From positions 1,178,001 to 1,242,000 of the forward strand of contig NZ_FPEG01000003.1 of the NCBI RefSeq assembly GCF_900117395.1: DNA of 64,000 nucleotides, in the 5' to 3' direction. Position numbers and translations under genes: made by a program. Under the pieces are notes generated by a model. That model saw nothing but the letters and a program-made list of their open reading frames with translations. It searched no databases and had not been told where the DNA came from. This DNA is from Agrococcus sp. Marseille-P2731 (GTDB lineage Bacteria; Actinomycetota; Actinomycetes; Actinomycetales; Microbacteriaceae). Shown piece by piece: positions 1 through 8,365 of the stretch; positions within the stretch are counted from its first letter, which is position 1; every line of letters starts with the position of its first letter.

Positions 1-1
1 T

Positions 2-700
2 CCCAGCGCCTTCGACATCCGCCCCACCGACCTGCGGGCGCTCACGGAGTCGATCGCCGCCAAGGCCCGTGCGATGCGCGGCGCCGGCGCCGAGGAGGCG
101 GCGGCCGCGATCGACGACACCGTCGTCAGCACGCCCGTCAGCGGCATGCTCGACCCCGACCGCATCACCCAGGCGATGCTGCAGCTGGTCGCCAACGCCA
201 TCCGCCACGCCGAGGGACCGATCACGATCGGCTCGCGCTCGCGCGGCCGCGACGTCGAGCTGTTCGTGCGCGATCGCGGCCCCGGCGTGCCCGACGATCT
301 CAAGGGCGTGATCTTCGAGCGCTTCCGCCGCGGTCTCGCCGAGGGGCGCGGCGACGGCGGCTCGGGCCTCGGCCTCTCGATCGTGCAGCTCATCGCCGAG
401 ACGCACGGCGGCAGGGCATGGGTGGCGGATGCGTGGAGCAGGCAGGCGGGCGACGACGCGCCCCGTCGTGGCTCGGAGTTCATCCTCACGCTGCCCGGTG
501 CCGTCATCGTCGAGGACGGTGGGCAGCCCGGCCCGCACGCGCATCCGCACCCCGCGCCGCAGACGCTGCCGGCAGTGCCGGTGCCGCAGCCGCCGCTGCA
601 GCCGGCGGGGCAGCAGCCCGCGCAGCGCCGGGCCGCGCAGCAGACCCTTCCCACCGCACGCCCGAACCAGGCCGAGGAGCATCCATGGCATCGATCCTGA
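2..700 (+). CDS. Sensor histidine kinase, C-terminal part (5' end outside the window)
   Basis: This is the ATP-binding end of a two-component sensor kinase; the frame is open from base 2, so the sensor and dimerisation parts lie upstream of the window. Visible HATPase_c motifs in order are the N box (LVANAIRHA), G1 (DRGPGVP), F box (FERFRRG) and G2 (GSGLGLSIV). After the kinase fold there is an unusual tail of about 60 residues rich in Pro, Gln, His and Ala, which is probably disordered. The stop overlaps the start of the response regulator by 16 bases, so the two are co-transcribed and are very likely cognate partners. The signal sensed cannot be read from this fragment. Confidence 0.9.
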   Translation, partial: PSAFDIRPTDLRALTESIAAKARAMRGAGAEEAAAAIDDTVVSTPVSGMLDPDRITQAMLQLVANAIRHAEGPITIGSRSRGRDVELFVRDRGPGVPDDLKGVIFERFRRGLAEGRGDGGSGLGLSIVQLIAETHGGRAWVADAWSRQAGDDAPRRGSEFILTLPGAVIVEDGGQPGPHAHPHPAPQTLPAVPVPQPPLQPAGQQPAQRRAAQQTLPTARPNQAEEHPWHRS

Positions 701-1347
701 TCGCTGAGGACGAGGCGCGCATCGCGTCGTTCGTCGAGAAGGGCCTGAAGTCCTCTGGCTACACGACCCGCGTCGCCACGACCGGCCACGAGGCGCTCGA
801 CCTCGCCCTCACCGACGAGTTCGACCTGCTCGTGCTCGACATCGGGCTGCCGGGCATCGACGGCTTCGAGGTGCTGTCGCAGCTGCGCGGCTCCGGCTCG
901 ACGATGCCCGTGATCATCCTCACGGCCCGCGCTGGCGGGGCCGACACGGTCGCGGGCCTCGAGGGCGGCGCTGACGACTACATGGCGAAGCCCTTCCGCT
1001 TCGACGAGCTGCTCGCACGCGTGCGGCTGCGCATGGCGACGAGCACCGCGAGCGCCTCGCCCGCGAGCGAGCTGAGCCACCACGGCCTCGAGCTCGACAT
1101 CCGCACCCGTCGAGCGACCGTCGACGGGCGTGCCATCGACCTCTCCGGTCGCGAGTTCGCGCTCGCCGAGGAGCTCGTGCGCCACGCCGGCCAGGTGCTC
1201 TCGCGCGAGCAGCTGCTCTCGCGCGTCTGGGGCTACGACTTCGACCCGGGCTCCAACGTCGTCGACGTCTACATCCGCTACCTGCGCAACAAGCTGGGCG
1301 CCGACCGCATCGAGACGGTGCGGGGGATGGGCTACCGGCTGGTCTGA
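685..1347 (+). CDS. OmpR/PhoB-family response regulator
   Basis: A 220-residue DNA-binding response regulator. The receiver domain (about 1-120) has the acidic pair E9/D10, the phosphoacceptor D52 in LLVLDIGLPGIDGF, T80 and the conserved lysine K102 in MAKPF. The C-terminal half is a winged helix-turn-helix (LSGREFALAEELVRHAG, then VVDVYIRYLRNKL and the closing ETVRGMGYRLV). It should be phosphorylated by the kinase whose gene overlaps its start. The ATG at 685 gives a protein that begins directly at the first beta strand (MASILIAEDE); the frame is open further upstream but that part is out-of-frame kinase sequence. Targets are unknown. Confidence 0.93.
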   Translation: MASILIAEDEARIASFVEKGLKSSGYTTRVATTGHEALDLALTDEFDLLVLDIGLPGIDGFEVLSQLRGSGSTMPVIILTARAGGADTVAGLEGGADDYMAKPFRFDELLARVRLRMATSTASASPASELSHHGLELDIRTRRATVDGRAIDLSGREFALAEELVRHAGQVLSREQLLSRVWGYDFDPGSNVVDVYIRYLRNKLGADRIETVRGMGYRLV

Positions 1348-1381
1348 GGTCGCGGCGCCGCGGGTCGCGGCAGCCCACGCT

Positions 1382-2497
1382 TCAGCGCTGCACGCCTGCG
1401 GTGATGCGGGCGCGCTGCAGCAGGAGCCTCGCCGCCTCGCTCGAGCGCTCGGCCGCGCGGACCGCGTGGCCCATCATGTGCAGGGCCGCGAGCGCGGTGG
1501 TGTGCGGGTCGCGCAGCCAGCGGTCGCTCGCCGCGTGCACGAGCTCGCGCAGCAGGGCGGCGTCGGCGTCGCGGCCGGCGACCTCGTTGCGCACGGCGCT
1601 CGCGGTGGCGTGGCCGATGAACGCGGCCGCGTCGTCGCTCGGGTCGCCGAGCCCCGCGGTGTCGACGTCGATCACGGCGGAGACGGCGCCGTCGGTGAAG
1701 AACAGCTGCCCGATGTGCAGGTCGCCATGGATCACCCGCGGCGGGCCGACCCGCCGCAGGTGCGGCACCAGCGCGGCCGGCAGCTCGAGCACCTCGCGCC
1801 GCTGCTCGGGCAGCCCGGTGGCGAGGCGCTCCACGTGCCAGTCGAGCCGGCTGCCGACCGAGGCGCGCGCCACGCGGTGCGTGCGCACGCCGAGGAGCTG
1901 CTCGCGCAGCGCGTCGGCGGCGTCGAGCAGCGCCTCCGGTGCCATGGTCGCCGCGGCGACCGGTCCCGGCGTGCCGGCGGCGTCGCGCACGACGAGCGCC
2001 CCCGCGCGCGACCAGTGCACGACGCGCGGGGCTGGCACACCGGCGTCGCGGCACGCCTCGTGGATGGTGGCGAGGTCCTCCGCCTCGCCGGGACGCACGA
2101 CCTTGACGAACATGTGCCTGCCGAGCTGCGTCATCCGCACCACCGCGCGGCGGCCGGGTCGGTAGGCGAGCACGCGCGCCTCGATCGGGCCCGGTGTGCT
2201 GCCGCCCGCCATGGCGATGCGCGTGAGCCGCGCGGGGTCGAGCGCCGTGCGCAGCGCCGGCAGCCTCGGGTCGAGCGGATGCTTCCAGATGCGCGCGACG
2301 ATCAGTCCGGCTCGGTCGCGGATCACGAAGCCGGTCTCCTTCGCGACCGCCTGGCGCGAGGTGTCGACGAACCACTCGCCGCTCTCGGCGCCGTCGTCGA
2401 CCGTGAAGCGCGCGATGCGACCCTCGCCGAATGGCTCACTGGAGACGAGGCGACCGGGGTGCCCGATCGCCTTCTCCAGCAGCCGCTGCTCCAGCAC
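1382..2497 (-). CDS. Aminoglycoside-phosphotransferase-fold kinase (APH family)
   Basis: A 371-residue protein of the APH/choline kinase superfamily, which phosphorylates small hydroxylated molecules with ATP. The Brenner-type motif HGDLHIGQLFF is at about residues 257-267 and the metal-binding IDVDTAGLGDPSDD follows at about 276. A likely ATP-contacting lysine sits in HMFVKVV near residue 132. The start is taken as GTG 2497, because a GACGAT box lies six bases upstream of it, as in other leaderless genes here, and because two hairpins fill the space back to the MarR gene. The frame is open up to 2644, but that extension crosses the hairpins. The substrate is unknown, and nothing marks it as a resistance enzyme. 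Confidence 0.8.
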   Translation of the reverse strand: MLEQRLLEKAIGHPGRLVSSEPFGEGRIARFTVDDGAESGEWFVDTSRQAVAKETGFVIRDRAGLIVARIWKHPLDPRLPALRTALDPARLTRIAMAGGSTPGPIEARVLAYRPGRRAVVRMTQLGRHMFVKVVRPGEAEDLATIHEACRDAGVPAPRVVHWSRAGALVVRDAAGTPGPVAAATMAPEALLDAADALREQLLGVRTHRVARASVGSRLDWHVERLATGLPEQRREVLELPAALVPHLRRVGPPRVIHGDLHIGQLFFTDGAVSAVIDVDTAGLGDPSDDAAAFIGHATASAVRNEVAGRDADAALLRELVHAASDRWLRDPHTTALAALHMMGHAVRAAERSSEAARLLLQRARITAGVQR

Positions 2498-2553
2498 CCG
2501 TCCATCGTCGCAGTGGACGGCTGGGACACGCCGCAGAGCGGTGGAGCTCCGAG

Positions 2554-2577
2554 GGCGAGGCCCTTTCGGGCCTCGCC
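2554..2577 (-). terminator. Hairpin after the MarR gene (first)
   Basis: A perfect 10-base stem (GGCGAGGCCC / GGGCCTCGCC) closes a TTTC tetraloop between the MarR stop and the phosphotransferase start. There is no long T run. It probably ends the monooxygenase operon transcript. Confidence 0.55.
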
Positions 2578-2589
2578 GCGACCCCAGCT

Positions 2590-2612
2590 CCGAGCCCCGT
2601 CCCGGGGCTCGG
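2590..2612 (-). terminator. Hairpin after the MarR gene (second)
   Basis: A second perfect 10-base stem (CCGAGCCCCG / CGGGGCTCGG) with a 3-base loop, eight bases before the MarR stop codon on the + strand map. With the neighbouring hairpin it makes a double terminator-like block. The adjoining GGTCGACGCTCAGCC recurs almost unchanged at 39552. Confidence 0.5.
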
Positions 2613-2619
2613 TCGACGC

Positions 2620-3087
2620 TCAGCCCTGCTCTGCCGTGCTGCACTCGTCGAGCAGGCGGGCGCGCAGCGGGCCGAAGACGCGGTCGAGCACCGCGAGCGC
2701 CTCGTCGTCGAGCCCCTCGAGGAAGAGGTCGTCGACGTGGCGGGCGTGCACGGGCCTGGCCCTCCGCAGCCGCCTGCGACCCGCGTCGGTGAGCACCGCA
2801 TCCGTGCCTCGCCGGTCGTTCGGGCTCGGCTCGCGCGTGACGAGGCCCTCCTTCTCGAGCGCGGTGACGCGGTAGGTGAGGCGGCCCGGTGCGAAGGCGA
2901 GGGCGCGCGCCAGGTCGCCCATGCGCAGGCGCAGCCCCTCTGCCTCCGACAGGAGGAGCAGGACGTTGAAGTCGCCGAGGTCGAGGCCGCTGGAGGCCTT
3001 CAGCCGGCGCTCGAGCTCGTTCGTGAGCAGCTGCGAGCCCTCGATGTAGCCGCGCCAGGCGCGCACCGCCAGCTCGCGGGAGCTCAC
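2620..3087 (-). CDS. MarR-family transcriptional regulator
   Basis: A 155-residue winged-helix regulator. The helix-turn-helix is around residues 50-85 (LRMGDLARALAFAPGRLTYR) and the wing carries the family signature DRRGTDAVLTDAGRR. It is the last gene of a three-gene operon: its GTG start overlaps the FMN reductase stop (GTGA), and the reductase overlaps the monooxygenase in the same way. MarR proteins usually repress their own operon and release DNA on binding a small aromatic or oxidant ligand. The palindrome at 4920-4931 in front of the operon is the obvious candidate site. The ligand is unknown. Confidence 0.9.
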   Translation of the reverse strand: MSSRELAVRAWRGYIEGSQLLTNELERRLKASSGLDLGDFNVLLLLSEAEGLRLRMGDLARALAFAPGRLTYRVTALEKEGLVTREPSPNDRRGTDAVLTDAGRRRLRRARPVHARHVDDLFLEGLDDEALAVLDRVFGPLRARLLDECSTAEQG

Positions 3088-3701
3088 GCGTGCCCCAGCA
3101 TCTGCTCGAACGAGACGAAGGCCTCGCCCTCGGTGTCGAAGGGATCGGCCTCGCGGCGGCGCGGCATCGCGACCATGAGGTCGGCGAGCTCCTGCCCCGC
3201 GCGGGCGATGCGGCGGTCGAGGCCGGCGGTCGTGCCCCAGTCCTCGCTCGCGGCGAAGACGCCCGTCGGCACGACCTGCGCCTTGAGGTAGGCGAACATC
3301 GGGCGCATCGCGGTGTCCATGACCATCGAGTGCCGGGCCGAGCCCCCGGTCGCCCCGAGGGCGGTGGGGATGGAGGCGAGCTGGCCCTCCTCGATGACGT
3401 CGAAGAACGACTTGAACAGACCCGAGTAGCTCATGTTGAAGGTGGGCGTGACGGCGATGATCGCCTCCGCGTCCACGACCTCGCTGATCGCGGCGGCGAG
3501 CGCCTCGCTCGGGTTGTGCGTGAGCATGTGGCTCGCGATGTCCTGAGCGAGGGGACGCAGCGTCACGTCCGCGAACTCGGCGTGCTGGCCGTGCGTCGTC
3601 AGCGCGGCGAGGGTGGCGTCGCGCAGTCGGTCGGCGAGCAGCTTGGTGCTCGAGGGCTCACCGAGCCCGGCCGAGACGACGGCGATGCGCGGGCTGCTCA
3701 C
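3084..3701 (-). CDS. LLM-partnered NADPH-dependent FMN reductase (CE1759-like)
   Basis: A 205-residue flavodoxin-fold reductase that supplies reduced FMN. The N terminus IAVVSAGLGEPSSTKLLA is the phosphate-binding loop of the NADPH-FMN reductase family, and VTPTFNMSYSGLFKSFFDV is the conserved flavin-contacting stretch. It starts with GTG 3701, overlapping the stop of the luciferase-like monooxygenase by 4 bases. The pairing of a reductase with an LLM enzyme in one transcript matches the actinobacterial CE1758/CE1759 two-component monooxygenases, in which this subunit feeds FMNH2 to its partner. That match is from memory of the family, not from a search. Confidence 0.87.
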   Translation of the reverse strand: MSSPRIAVVSAGLGEPSSTKLLADRLRDATLAALTTHGQHAEFADVTLRPLAQDIASHMLTHNPSEALAAAISEVVDAEAIIAVTPTFNMSYSGLFKSFFDVIEEGQLASIPTALGATGGSARHSMVMDTAMRPMFAYLKAQVVPTGVFAASEDWGTTAGLDRRIARAGQELADLMVAMPRRREADPFDTEGEAFVSFEQMLGHA

Positions 3702-4891
3702 GCCACGCGCTCCGAGTCCTGCCGGGCGATCGATGCGCCGGTGTCGAGGTCGGTCCGGGCGCTCTGCTCGCGCCAGGCGTTGCCCTGCTCGCCCATCTGC
3801 GTGCCCGCCTCGCGGGCTGCGGCGACGCGCGCGGCGTGCGTGGGCGCATCCGGCACCCCCGCCTGCCGCACCGAGTCGAACTCGCGGCGCAGCACCGGCA
3901 CGACCTCGGTGCCGAGGATCTCGATCTGCTCGAGCACCTCCTCGAGCGGCAGGCCGGCGTGGTCGACGAGGAACAGCTGGCGCTGGTAGTCGCCGGCGTA
4001 GTCGCGGAACGCGAGCGTGCGCTCGATGACCTGCTCGGGCGTGCCGACCGTGAGCGGCGTCGCCTCGGTGAACTCCTCGAGGGAGGGTCCGTGGCCGTAG
4101 ACGGGTGCCACGTCGAAGAAGGGGCGGAAGCGCTCCTTGGCCTCGCGCTCGGTCGACTTCATGAACACCTGGCCGCCGAGGCCGACGTAGGCCTGCTCGG
4201 GCTCGCCGTGGCCGTAGTGCGCGAAGCGCGAGCGGTAGAGCCGCACCATGCGCTCCGTGTGCTCCTTGTTCCAGAAGATGTTGTTGTGGAAGAAGCCGTC
4301 GCCGTAGTACGCGGCCTGCTCGGCGATCTGCGGCGAGCGGATCGAGCCGTGCCAGACGAAGGGCGCGACGCCGTCGAGCGGCGCGGGCGTCGACGTGAAG
4401 CCCGTGAGCGGTGTGCGGTGCTTGCCCTGCCAGTTGACGACCGGCTCGTGCCACAGCTTGTGCAGCAGGGCGTACTGCTCGATCGCCAGCTCGATGCCGT
4501 CGCGGATGTCCTTGCCGAACCACGGGTAGACGGGGCCGGTGTTGCCGCGACCGAGCGTGAGGTCGGCGCGGCCGTCGCTCAGGTGCTGCAGCATCGCGAA
4601 GTCCTCGGCGATCTTCACCGGGTCGTTCGTGGTGATGAGCGTCGTCGCGGTCGAGAGGATGAGCCGCTCGGTCTGCGCGGCGATGTAGGCGAGCGTCGTC
4701 GTGGGGGAGGACGAGAAGAACGGCGGGTTGTGGTGCTCGCCGGCGGCGAAGACGTCGAGCCCGACCTCCTCGGCCTTCTTGGCCATCGCGACCCAGCCCT
4801 TGATGCGCTCGTGCTCGGTGGGAGTGCGGCCGGTGGTGGGGTCCTCAGTGAGGTCGCTCACCGAGAAGATGCCGAACTGCATGCTGCTCAT
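3698..4891 (-). CDS. Luciferase-like (LLM) flavin-dependent monooxygenase (CE1758-like)
   Basis: A 397-residue bacterial-luciferase-fold oxidoreductase, expected to use reduced FMN and oxygen on an unknown organic substrate. Typical LLM stretches are VGLDVFAAGEHHNPPF near the N terminus, the DPVKIAEDFAMLQHLSDGR segment and LTLGRGN. It is the first gene of the LLM-reductase-MarR operon. ATG 4891 is preferred because GGAAGGA lies about six bases before it; an ATG nine bases further in (MQFGIF) is possible, and the upstream ATG at 4924 falls inside the operator. The last 50 residues are charged and poorly conserved in type. Confidence 0.88.
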   Translation of the reverse strand: MSSMQFGIFSVSDLTEDPTTGRTPTEHERIKGWVAMAKKAEEVGLDVFAAGEHHNPPFFSSSPTTTLAYIAAQTERLILSTATTLITTNDPVKIAEDFAMLQHLSDGRADLTLGRGNTGPVYPWFGKDIRDGIELAIEQYALLHKLWHEPVVNWQGKHRTPLTGFTSTPAPLDGVAPFVWHGSIRSPQIAEQAAYYGDGFFHNNIFWNKEHTERMVRLYRSRFAHYGHGEPEQAYVGLGGQVFMKSTEREAKERFRPFFDVAPVYGHGPSLEEFTEATPLTVGTPEQVIERTLAFRDYAGDYQRQLFLVDHAGLPLEEVLEQIEILGTEVVPVLRREFDSVRQAGVPDAPTHAARVAAAREAGTQMGEQGNAWREQSARTDLDTGASIARQDSERVA

Positions 4892-4919
4892 GGGTGGTCC
4901 TTCCGTCGCGGACAAGTCT

Positions 4920-4931
4920 TTCAAAGTTGAA
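4920..4931 (-). promoter_or_regulatory. Candidate MarR operator in front of the LLM operon
   Basis: TTCAA-AG-TTGAA is a perfect inverted repeat in an AT-rich patch, 28 bases upstream of the monooxygenase ATG. It falls in the 17-base spacer of a possible minus-strand promoter (TTGCAC ... AAGACT), so a bound MarR dimer would block RNA polymerase. The promoter boxes are weak; the palindrome is clear. Confidence 0.55.
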
Positions 4932-5145
4932 CAAAGAGTGCAACGGCTTGTACCCCCAGCCTATTCCTGCGCTCTCGACCGGGCTATCGGTCGGCGGATG
5001 CGCGGGGGAGCGGCGCGCAACCAGCCGCCCGGTCGAGCGCGTCGCTCGACCGGTGACAGCGGCGCCCGGCCGGACCATCCGGTCGCAGGCGTCCCACACC
5101 GGTTGACGGACGATCGCGCACCGTGTGCGAGGCACCGACGGGCGC

Positions 5146-6420
5146 TCACACGGCCGCGGTGTCGCCAGGGCCCTCGACCGCCTCGCTCGAGGTGTCCGCC
5201 GGGTCGCGCTGCGCACGGCTCAGCAGCACGAAGGGCACCGCCGCCGCCGAGATGACGCCGCTCAGCAGGAGCGACAGCCCATAGCCGCCGAGGTCGGCAG
5301 AGCGCCCCAGCACGGGCTGCGCGATCGCGCTGCCGCCAGAGCCCAGCAGCGAGTCGAACGACAGCACGGTCGCCCGCTGCTTCGCCGGGATCAGGTCGTT
5401 GAGGTAGGCGCGCCGCACCGGATCGTCGATCGAGGACATCACGCCCCAGAGCGCCACGAGGACGACCGCGACCCAGAAGCTCTGCACGAGCCCGAGCCCG
5501 ACCAGCACGACGACGCCCGTGACGGTCGAGAGCAGGATCGTCGACGTGCGCTTGCGGAACCACCGTCGCACGACCGGCGCGAGGAGGCCGCCGAGCATCG
5601 CCGAGCCCGACAGCAGGGCCGCGGCGAGGCCGGCGATCGAGTAGGCCTCGGGGTCGCCCCACAGCAGCAGCAGGTGCGGCTGCAGCGCGTAGAAGGCGTA
5701 GAAGCCGACGCCGGCGGTGAAGGGGCTCGCGAGCATGAGCCACCGCACCGGCGGGTTGCCGAGCCCGTGGCGCAGCGACGCCCGCAGCACCGTGCGCGTC
5801 GCGCGCAGTGGGCCCTCGCTGCGATCGGGCGTGAAGCCGAGGTCACGCATCAAGAGCCCGGCGATCACCACCATCACGACGAGCACCCCCGCCCGCAGCA
5901 GGAAGGGCACGCCCAGGTCCGTCAGCTGCGCCACCACCCCGCCGAGCACCGAGCCCACCAGCATCGCGCCGCCGCTGACGATCACCGAGCGGCCGAACAC
6001 CTTCTCGAGCGAGCCCTCGTAGCCCGTCGCCTGCAGCGCGTCGACGAGCCACGCATCCACTGCCCCCGTGAAGAACGTGAAGCCGAGCCCGAGCAGCATC
6101 GAGGCGAGCGCCCACGCCCAGAAGGGCGCCTGCCACAGCCACATGAGCCAGTAGAGGCAGGTCGTCACCGCGAGCGTCGCCGAGCCCAGGATGTACGACC
6201 AGCGCCGCCCCATCGTGTCGGCGACGACGCCCGTGGGGATCTCGAACACGAGCACGCCGATCGTGTAGAACGCGTTGGCGGCGAAGGCCTCGAGGTTCGT
6301 GAGCCCCGCATCGAGCAGGAACAGCGTGTTGATGCCCCAGATGAACGACGCCGCGAGCGTGTTGCCGAGCACCAGCACGTAGTAGGTGCGCTGCACGCGG
6401 CCAGGGGTCTGCGCGGTCAT
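5146..6420 (-). CDS. MFS transporter
   Basis: A 424-residue major facilitator superfamily protein with about twelve hydrophobic segments. The loop after helix 2 carries the MFS signature in the form GVVADTMGRRWSY, and the second half has the related VVRRWFRKRTS. ATG 6420 (MTAQTPGRVQRTYYVL) puts the first helix directly after a short cytoplasmic lead; the frame stays open upstream to 6507 without hydrophobic or conserved sequence. It diverges from the other MFS gene across a 316-base gap. The substrate is not predictable; drug or metabolite efflux is typical for this subgroup. Confidence 0.85.
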   Translation of the reverse strand: MTAQTPGRVQRTYYVLVLGNTLAASFIWGINTLFLLDAGLTNLEAFAANAFYTIGVLVFEIPTGVVADTMGRRWSYILGSATLAVTTCLYWLMWLWQAPFWAWALASMLLGLGFTFFTGAVDAWLVDALQATGYEGSLEKVFGRSVIVSGGAMLVGSVLGGVVAQLTDLGVPFLLRAGVLVVMVVIAGLLMRDLGFTPDRSEGPLRATRTVLRASLRHGLGNPPVRWLMLASPFTAGVGFYAFYALQPHLLLLWGDPEAYSIAGLAAALLSGSAMLGGLLAPVVRRWFRKRTSTILLSTVTGVVVLVGLGLVQSFWVAVVLVALWGVMSSIDDPVRRAYLNDLIPAKQRATVLSFDSLLGSGGSAIAQPVLGRSADLGGYGLSLLLSGVISAAAVPFVLLSRAQRDPADTSSEAVEGPGDTAAV

Positions 6421-6736
6421 CCGCGGGGCTGCGCGCGAGCGGCGACCGATGTCATAGGGCCAACCATGGCACGCGGATGCGCGGGGCGACAGCGCGGGTC
6501 GTCGCACGTGCCGCCGATCCGAGCGGCGACCGATGCCTCACCAGCCGCGTGCGCCTGCGCGTGCGCGAGGGCGCACGCGTGCGCGTGCCCGCTTGCGCAC
6601 GCGTGCGCGTCGTAGCAAGCGAACCTCAACGCGGCTCCGCAGGCGGCTCGCTACCGTGGCCGACCGTCGAGCCCGCCCACTTCGGCGCGCCCGCATCCCG
6701 GAACCGACACGCGCAACGAGACGAGACGCATCAGCC
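6421..6736. other. Divergent intergenic region between two MFS genes
   Basis: No convincing gene lies here; the frame that stays open on the + strand is an arginine-rich run from alternating GC/CG sequence. The region holds a 15-base direct repeat (GAGCGGCGACCGATG at 6437-6451 and 6521-6535) and a block at 6550-6610 of alternating purine-pyrimidine sequence with two identical 14-base palindromes. It must contain the promoters of both transporters, but I see no strong -35/-10 pair. Confidence 0.6.
6571..6608. repeat. Twin 14-base palindromes
   Basis: GCGCACGCGTGCGC, a perfect palindrome, occurs at 6571-6584 and again at 6595-6608, centres 24 bases apart. The first copy also forms the right arm of a hairpin with 6558-6566. 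Two spaced palindromes suggest a regulator binding site; the alternating pyrimidine-purine sequence could also adopt Z-DNA. Confidence 0.6.
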
Positions 6737-8329
6737 ATGCCCCCTGAGCACGCCGCAGCCCACCCTGACCGCACGCCCGTCGACGCCCGCCTCGCGTCGG
6801 CGCCGGATGCATCCGCCGCCCGCACCGCCGGCTCGGCACCGCAGGCAGGGCGAAGGCTCGAGGTGGACGACGTGCTCGTCGTGAGGACCGGCCGCGTGCG
6901 CAAGGCGATCACCGGCACGGTCGTGGGCAACTTCATGGAGTGGTTCGACTTCGGCATCTACGGCTACCTCGCCGTCACGATGACCGCCGTCTTCACCTCT
7001 GGCCTCGACGAGAACCTCGGCCTGCTCGTCGTGCTGCTCGGCTTCGCGATCTCCTTCCTCGTCCGCCCGATCGGCGGTCTCGTGCTGGGGCCGCTCGGCG
7101 ACCGCATCGGGCGGCAGAAGGTGCTGTTCTTCACCATGGCGATGATGGCGCTCGCGACCGCGCTGATCGGCCTGCTGCCCACCAGCGGGCAGATCGGCGG
7201 CTGGGCGATCGTGCTGCTCTACGCCCTGAAGATGCTGCAGGGCTTCTCGACCGGCGGCGAGTACGCCGGCGCATCGACCTACGTCACCGAGTTCGCTCCC
7301 GACCGCTCGCGCGGCTTCTGGGCGTCGTGGCTCGACGTCGGCTCCTACGTGGGCTTCGCAGCCGGCGCCTCGACGGTCGCGCTCGTCACCTGGATCACCA
7401 CGTCGATCTCTGGCGCCGACGCCATGGTCGAGTACGGCTGGCGCATCCCCTTCCTCATCGCGATCCCGCTCGGCGTCGTCGCGATCTGGTTCCGCCTGCG
7501 CATCCCCGAGACGCCCGCCTTCGAGCAGCAGCTCGAGCAGGCCGACGCCGAGCCCGACGCCGGCGATCCGCTCGCGCGCCACGGCATCCTCGGCACGATC
7601 CGCCACCACTGGCGCGTCATGCTGATCGCCGCCGCGATCGTCGCCGCGACGAACACCGCCGGCTACGCGCTCACGAGCTACATGCCCTCCTACCTCGAGC
7701 GCACGGTCGGCACCTCGAACCTCTTCGCCGCGATCGTCACCGTGCCGGTGCTGATCGGCATGTCGGCGCTGCTGCCGGTCCTCGGCCGCCTGTCCGACCG
7801 CGTCGGCCGCAAGCCCGTCTACGTCGCCGCCGTCGCCGCGACCCTCACGCTCATGGTGCCCGCGTTCTGGCTCATGCAGATGGGCGAGGTCTGGTCGGTC
7901 GTCGTCGCCCTCTGCATGGTGGCGCTGCCGGTGGCGCTGTGGGTCGCACCGTCGACGTCGGCGCTGCCGGCGCTCTTCCCGACGGCGACGCGCTTCGGAG
8001 CGATGGGCATCGCCTTCAACATCTCGGTGTCCCTCTTCGGCGGCACGACGCCGCTGTTCAGCGAGGCGCTCATCCAGCTGACGGGCAACACCTACATGCC
8101 GGCGTTCTACATCATGCTCTTCGCCGTGCTGGCGGGCATCGCGCTGCTGACCATGCGCGAGTCGGCCAAGCGCCCGCTCGTCGGCTCGGTGCCGACGGTC
8201 GAGACGCGCGCCGAGGCCGTCGAGCTCGTCGAGGGGCAGGACGACAACCCCTACCTCGACACCGCGTCGATGCCGCTCATCGCGAGCGCTCCCGATCCCG
8301 ACGCCGAGCTGGCCGGCACGCGCAGCTGA
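6737..8329 (+). CDS. MHS-family MFS transporter (ProP/KgtP-like)
   Basis: A 530-residue member of the metabolite:H+ symporter group of the MFS, related to proline/betaine and alpha-ketoglutarate permeases. Evidence is the opening KAITGTVVGNFMEWFDFGIYG, the loop PIGGLVLGPLGDRIGRQKVL after helix 2, MLQGFSTGGEYAGASTYVTE in helix 4 and the mid-protein RIPETPAF. About twelve membrane helices are apparent. The N-terminal 55 residues before the first helix are Ala/Pro/Asp-rich and variable. ATG 6737 is chosen over the open arginine-rich extension. The likely substrate is an osmolyte or organic acid, taken up with protons. Confidence 0.9.
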   Translation: MPPEHAAAHPDRTPVDARLASAPDASAARTAGSAPQAGRRLEVDDVLVVRTGRVRKAITGTVVGNFMEWFDFGIYGYLAVTMTAVFTSGLDENLGLLVVLLGFAISFLVRPIGGLVLGPLGDRIGRQKVLFFTMAMMALATALIGLLPTSGQIGGWAIVLLYALKMLQGFSTGGEYAGASTYVTEFAPDRSRGFWASWLDVGSYVGFAAGASTVALVTWITTSISGADAMVEYGWRIPFLIAIPLGVVAIWFRLRIPETPAFEQQLEQADAEPDAGDPLARHGILGTIRHHWRVMLIAAAIVAATNTAGYALTSYMPSYLERTVGTSNLFAAIVTVPVLIGMSALLPVLGRLSDRVGRKPVYVAAVAATLTLMVPAFWLMQMGEVWSVVVALCMVALPVALWVAPSTSALPALFPTATRFGAMGIAFNISVSLFGGTTPLFSEALIQLTGNTYMPAFYIMLFAVLAGIALLTMRESAKRPLVGSVPTVETRAEAVELVEGQDDNPYLDTASMPLIASAPDPDAELAGTRS

Positions 8330-8365
8330 GACAGGGCTCGCCGTGGGCGGGCGGATGCGCCGGCG

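Noticed and set aside
2498..2644. Longer start for the phosphotransferase (GTG 2644)
   Set aside because: It would cross two perfect hairpins and overlap the MarR gene; GTG 2497 has a -10 box at the leaderless spacing.
6533..6736. N-terminal extension of the MHS transporter
   Set aside because: The 68 residues are arginine-rich products of alternating GC sequence and contain the twin palindromes; the family begins at about residue 55 of the ATG 6737 product.
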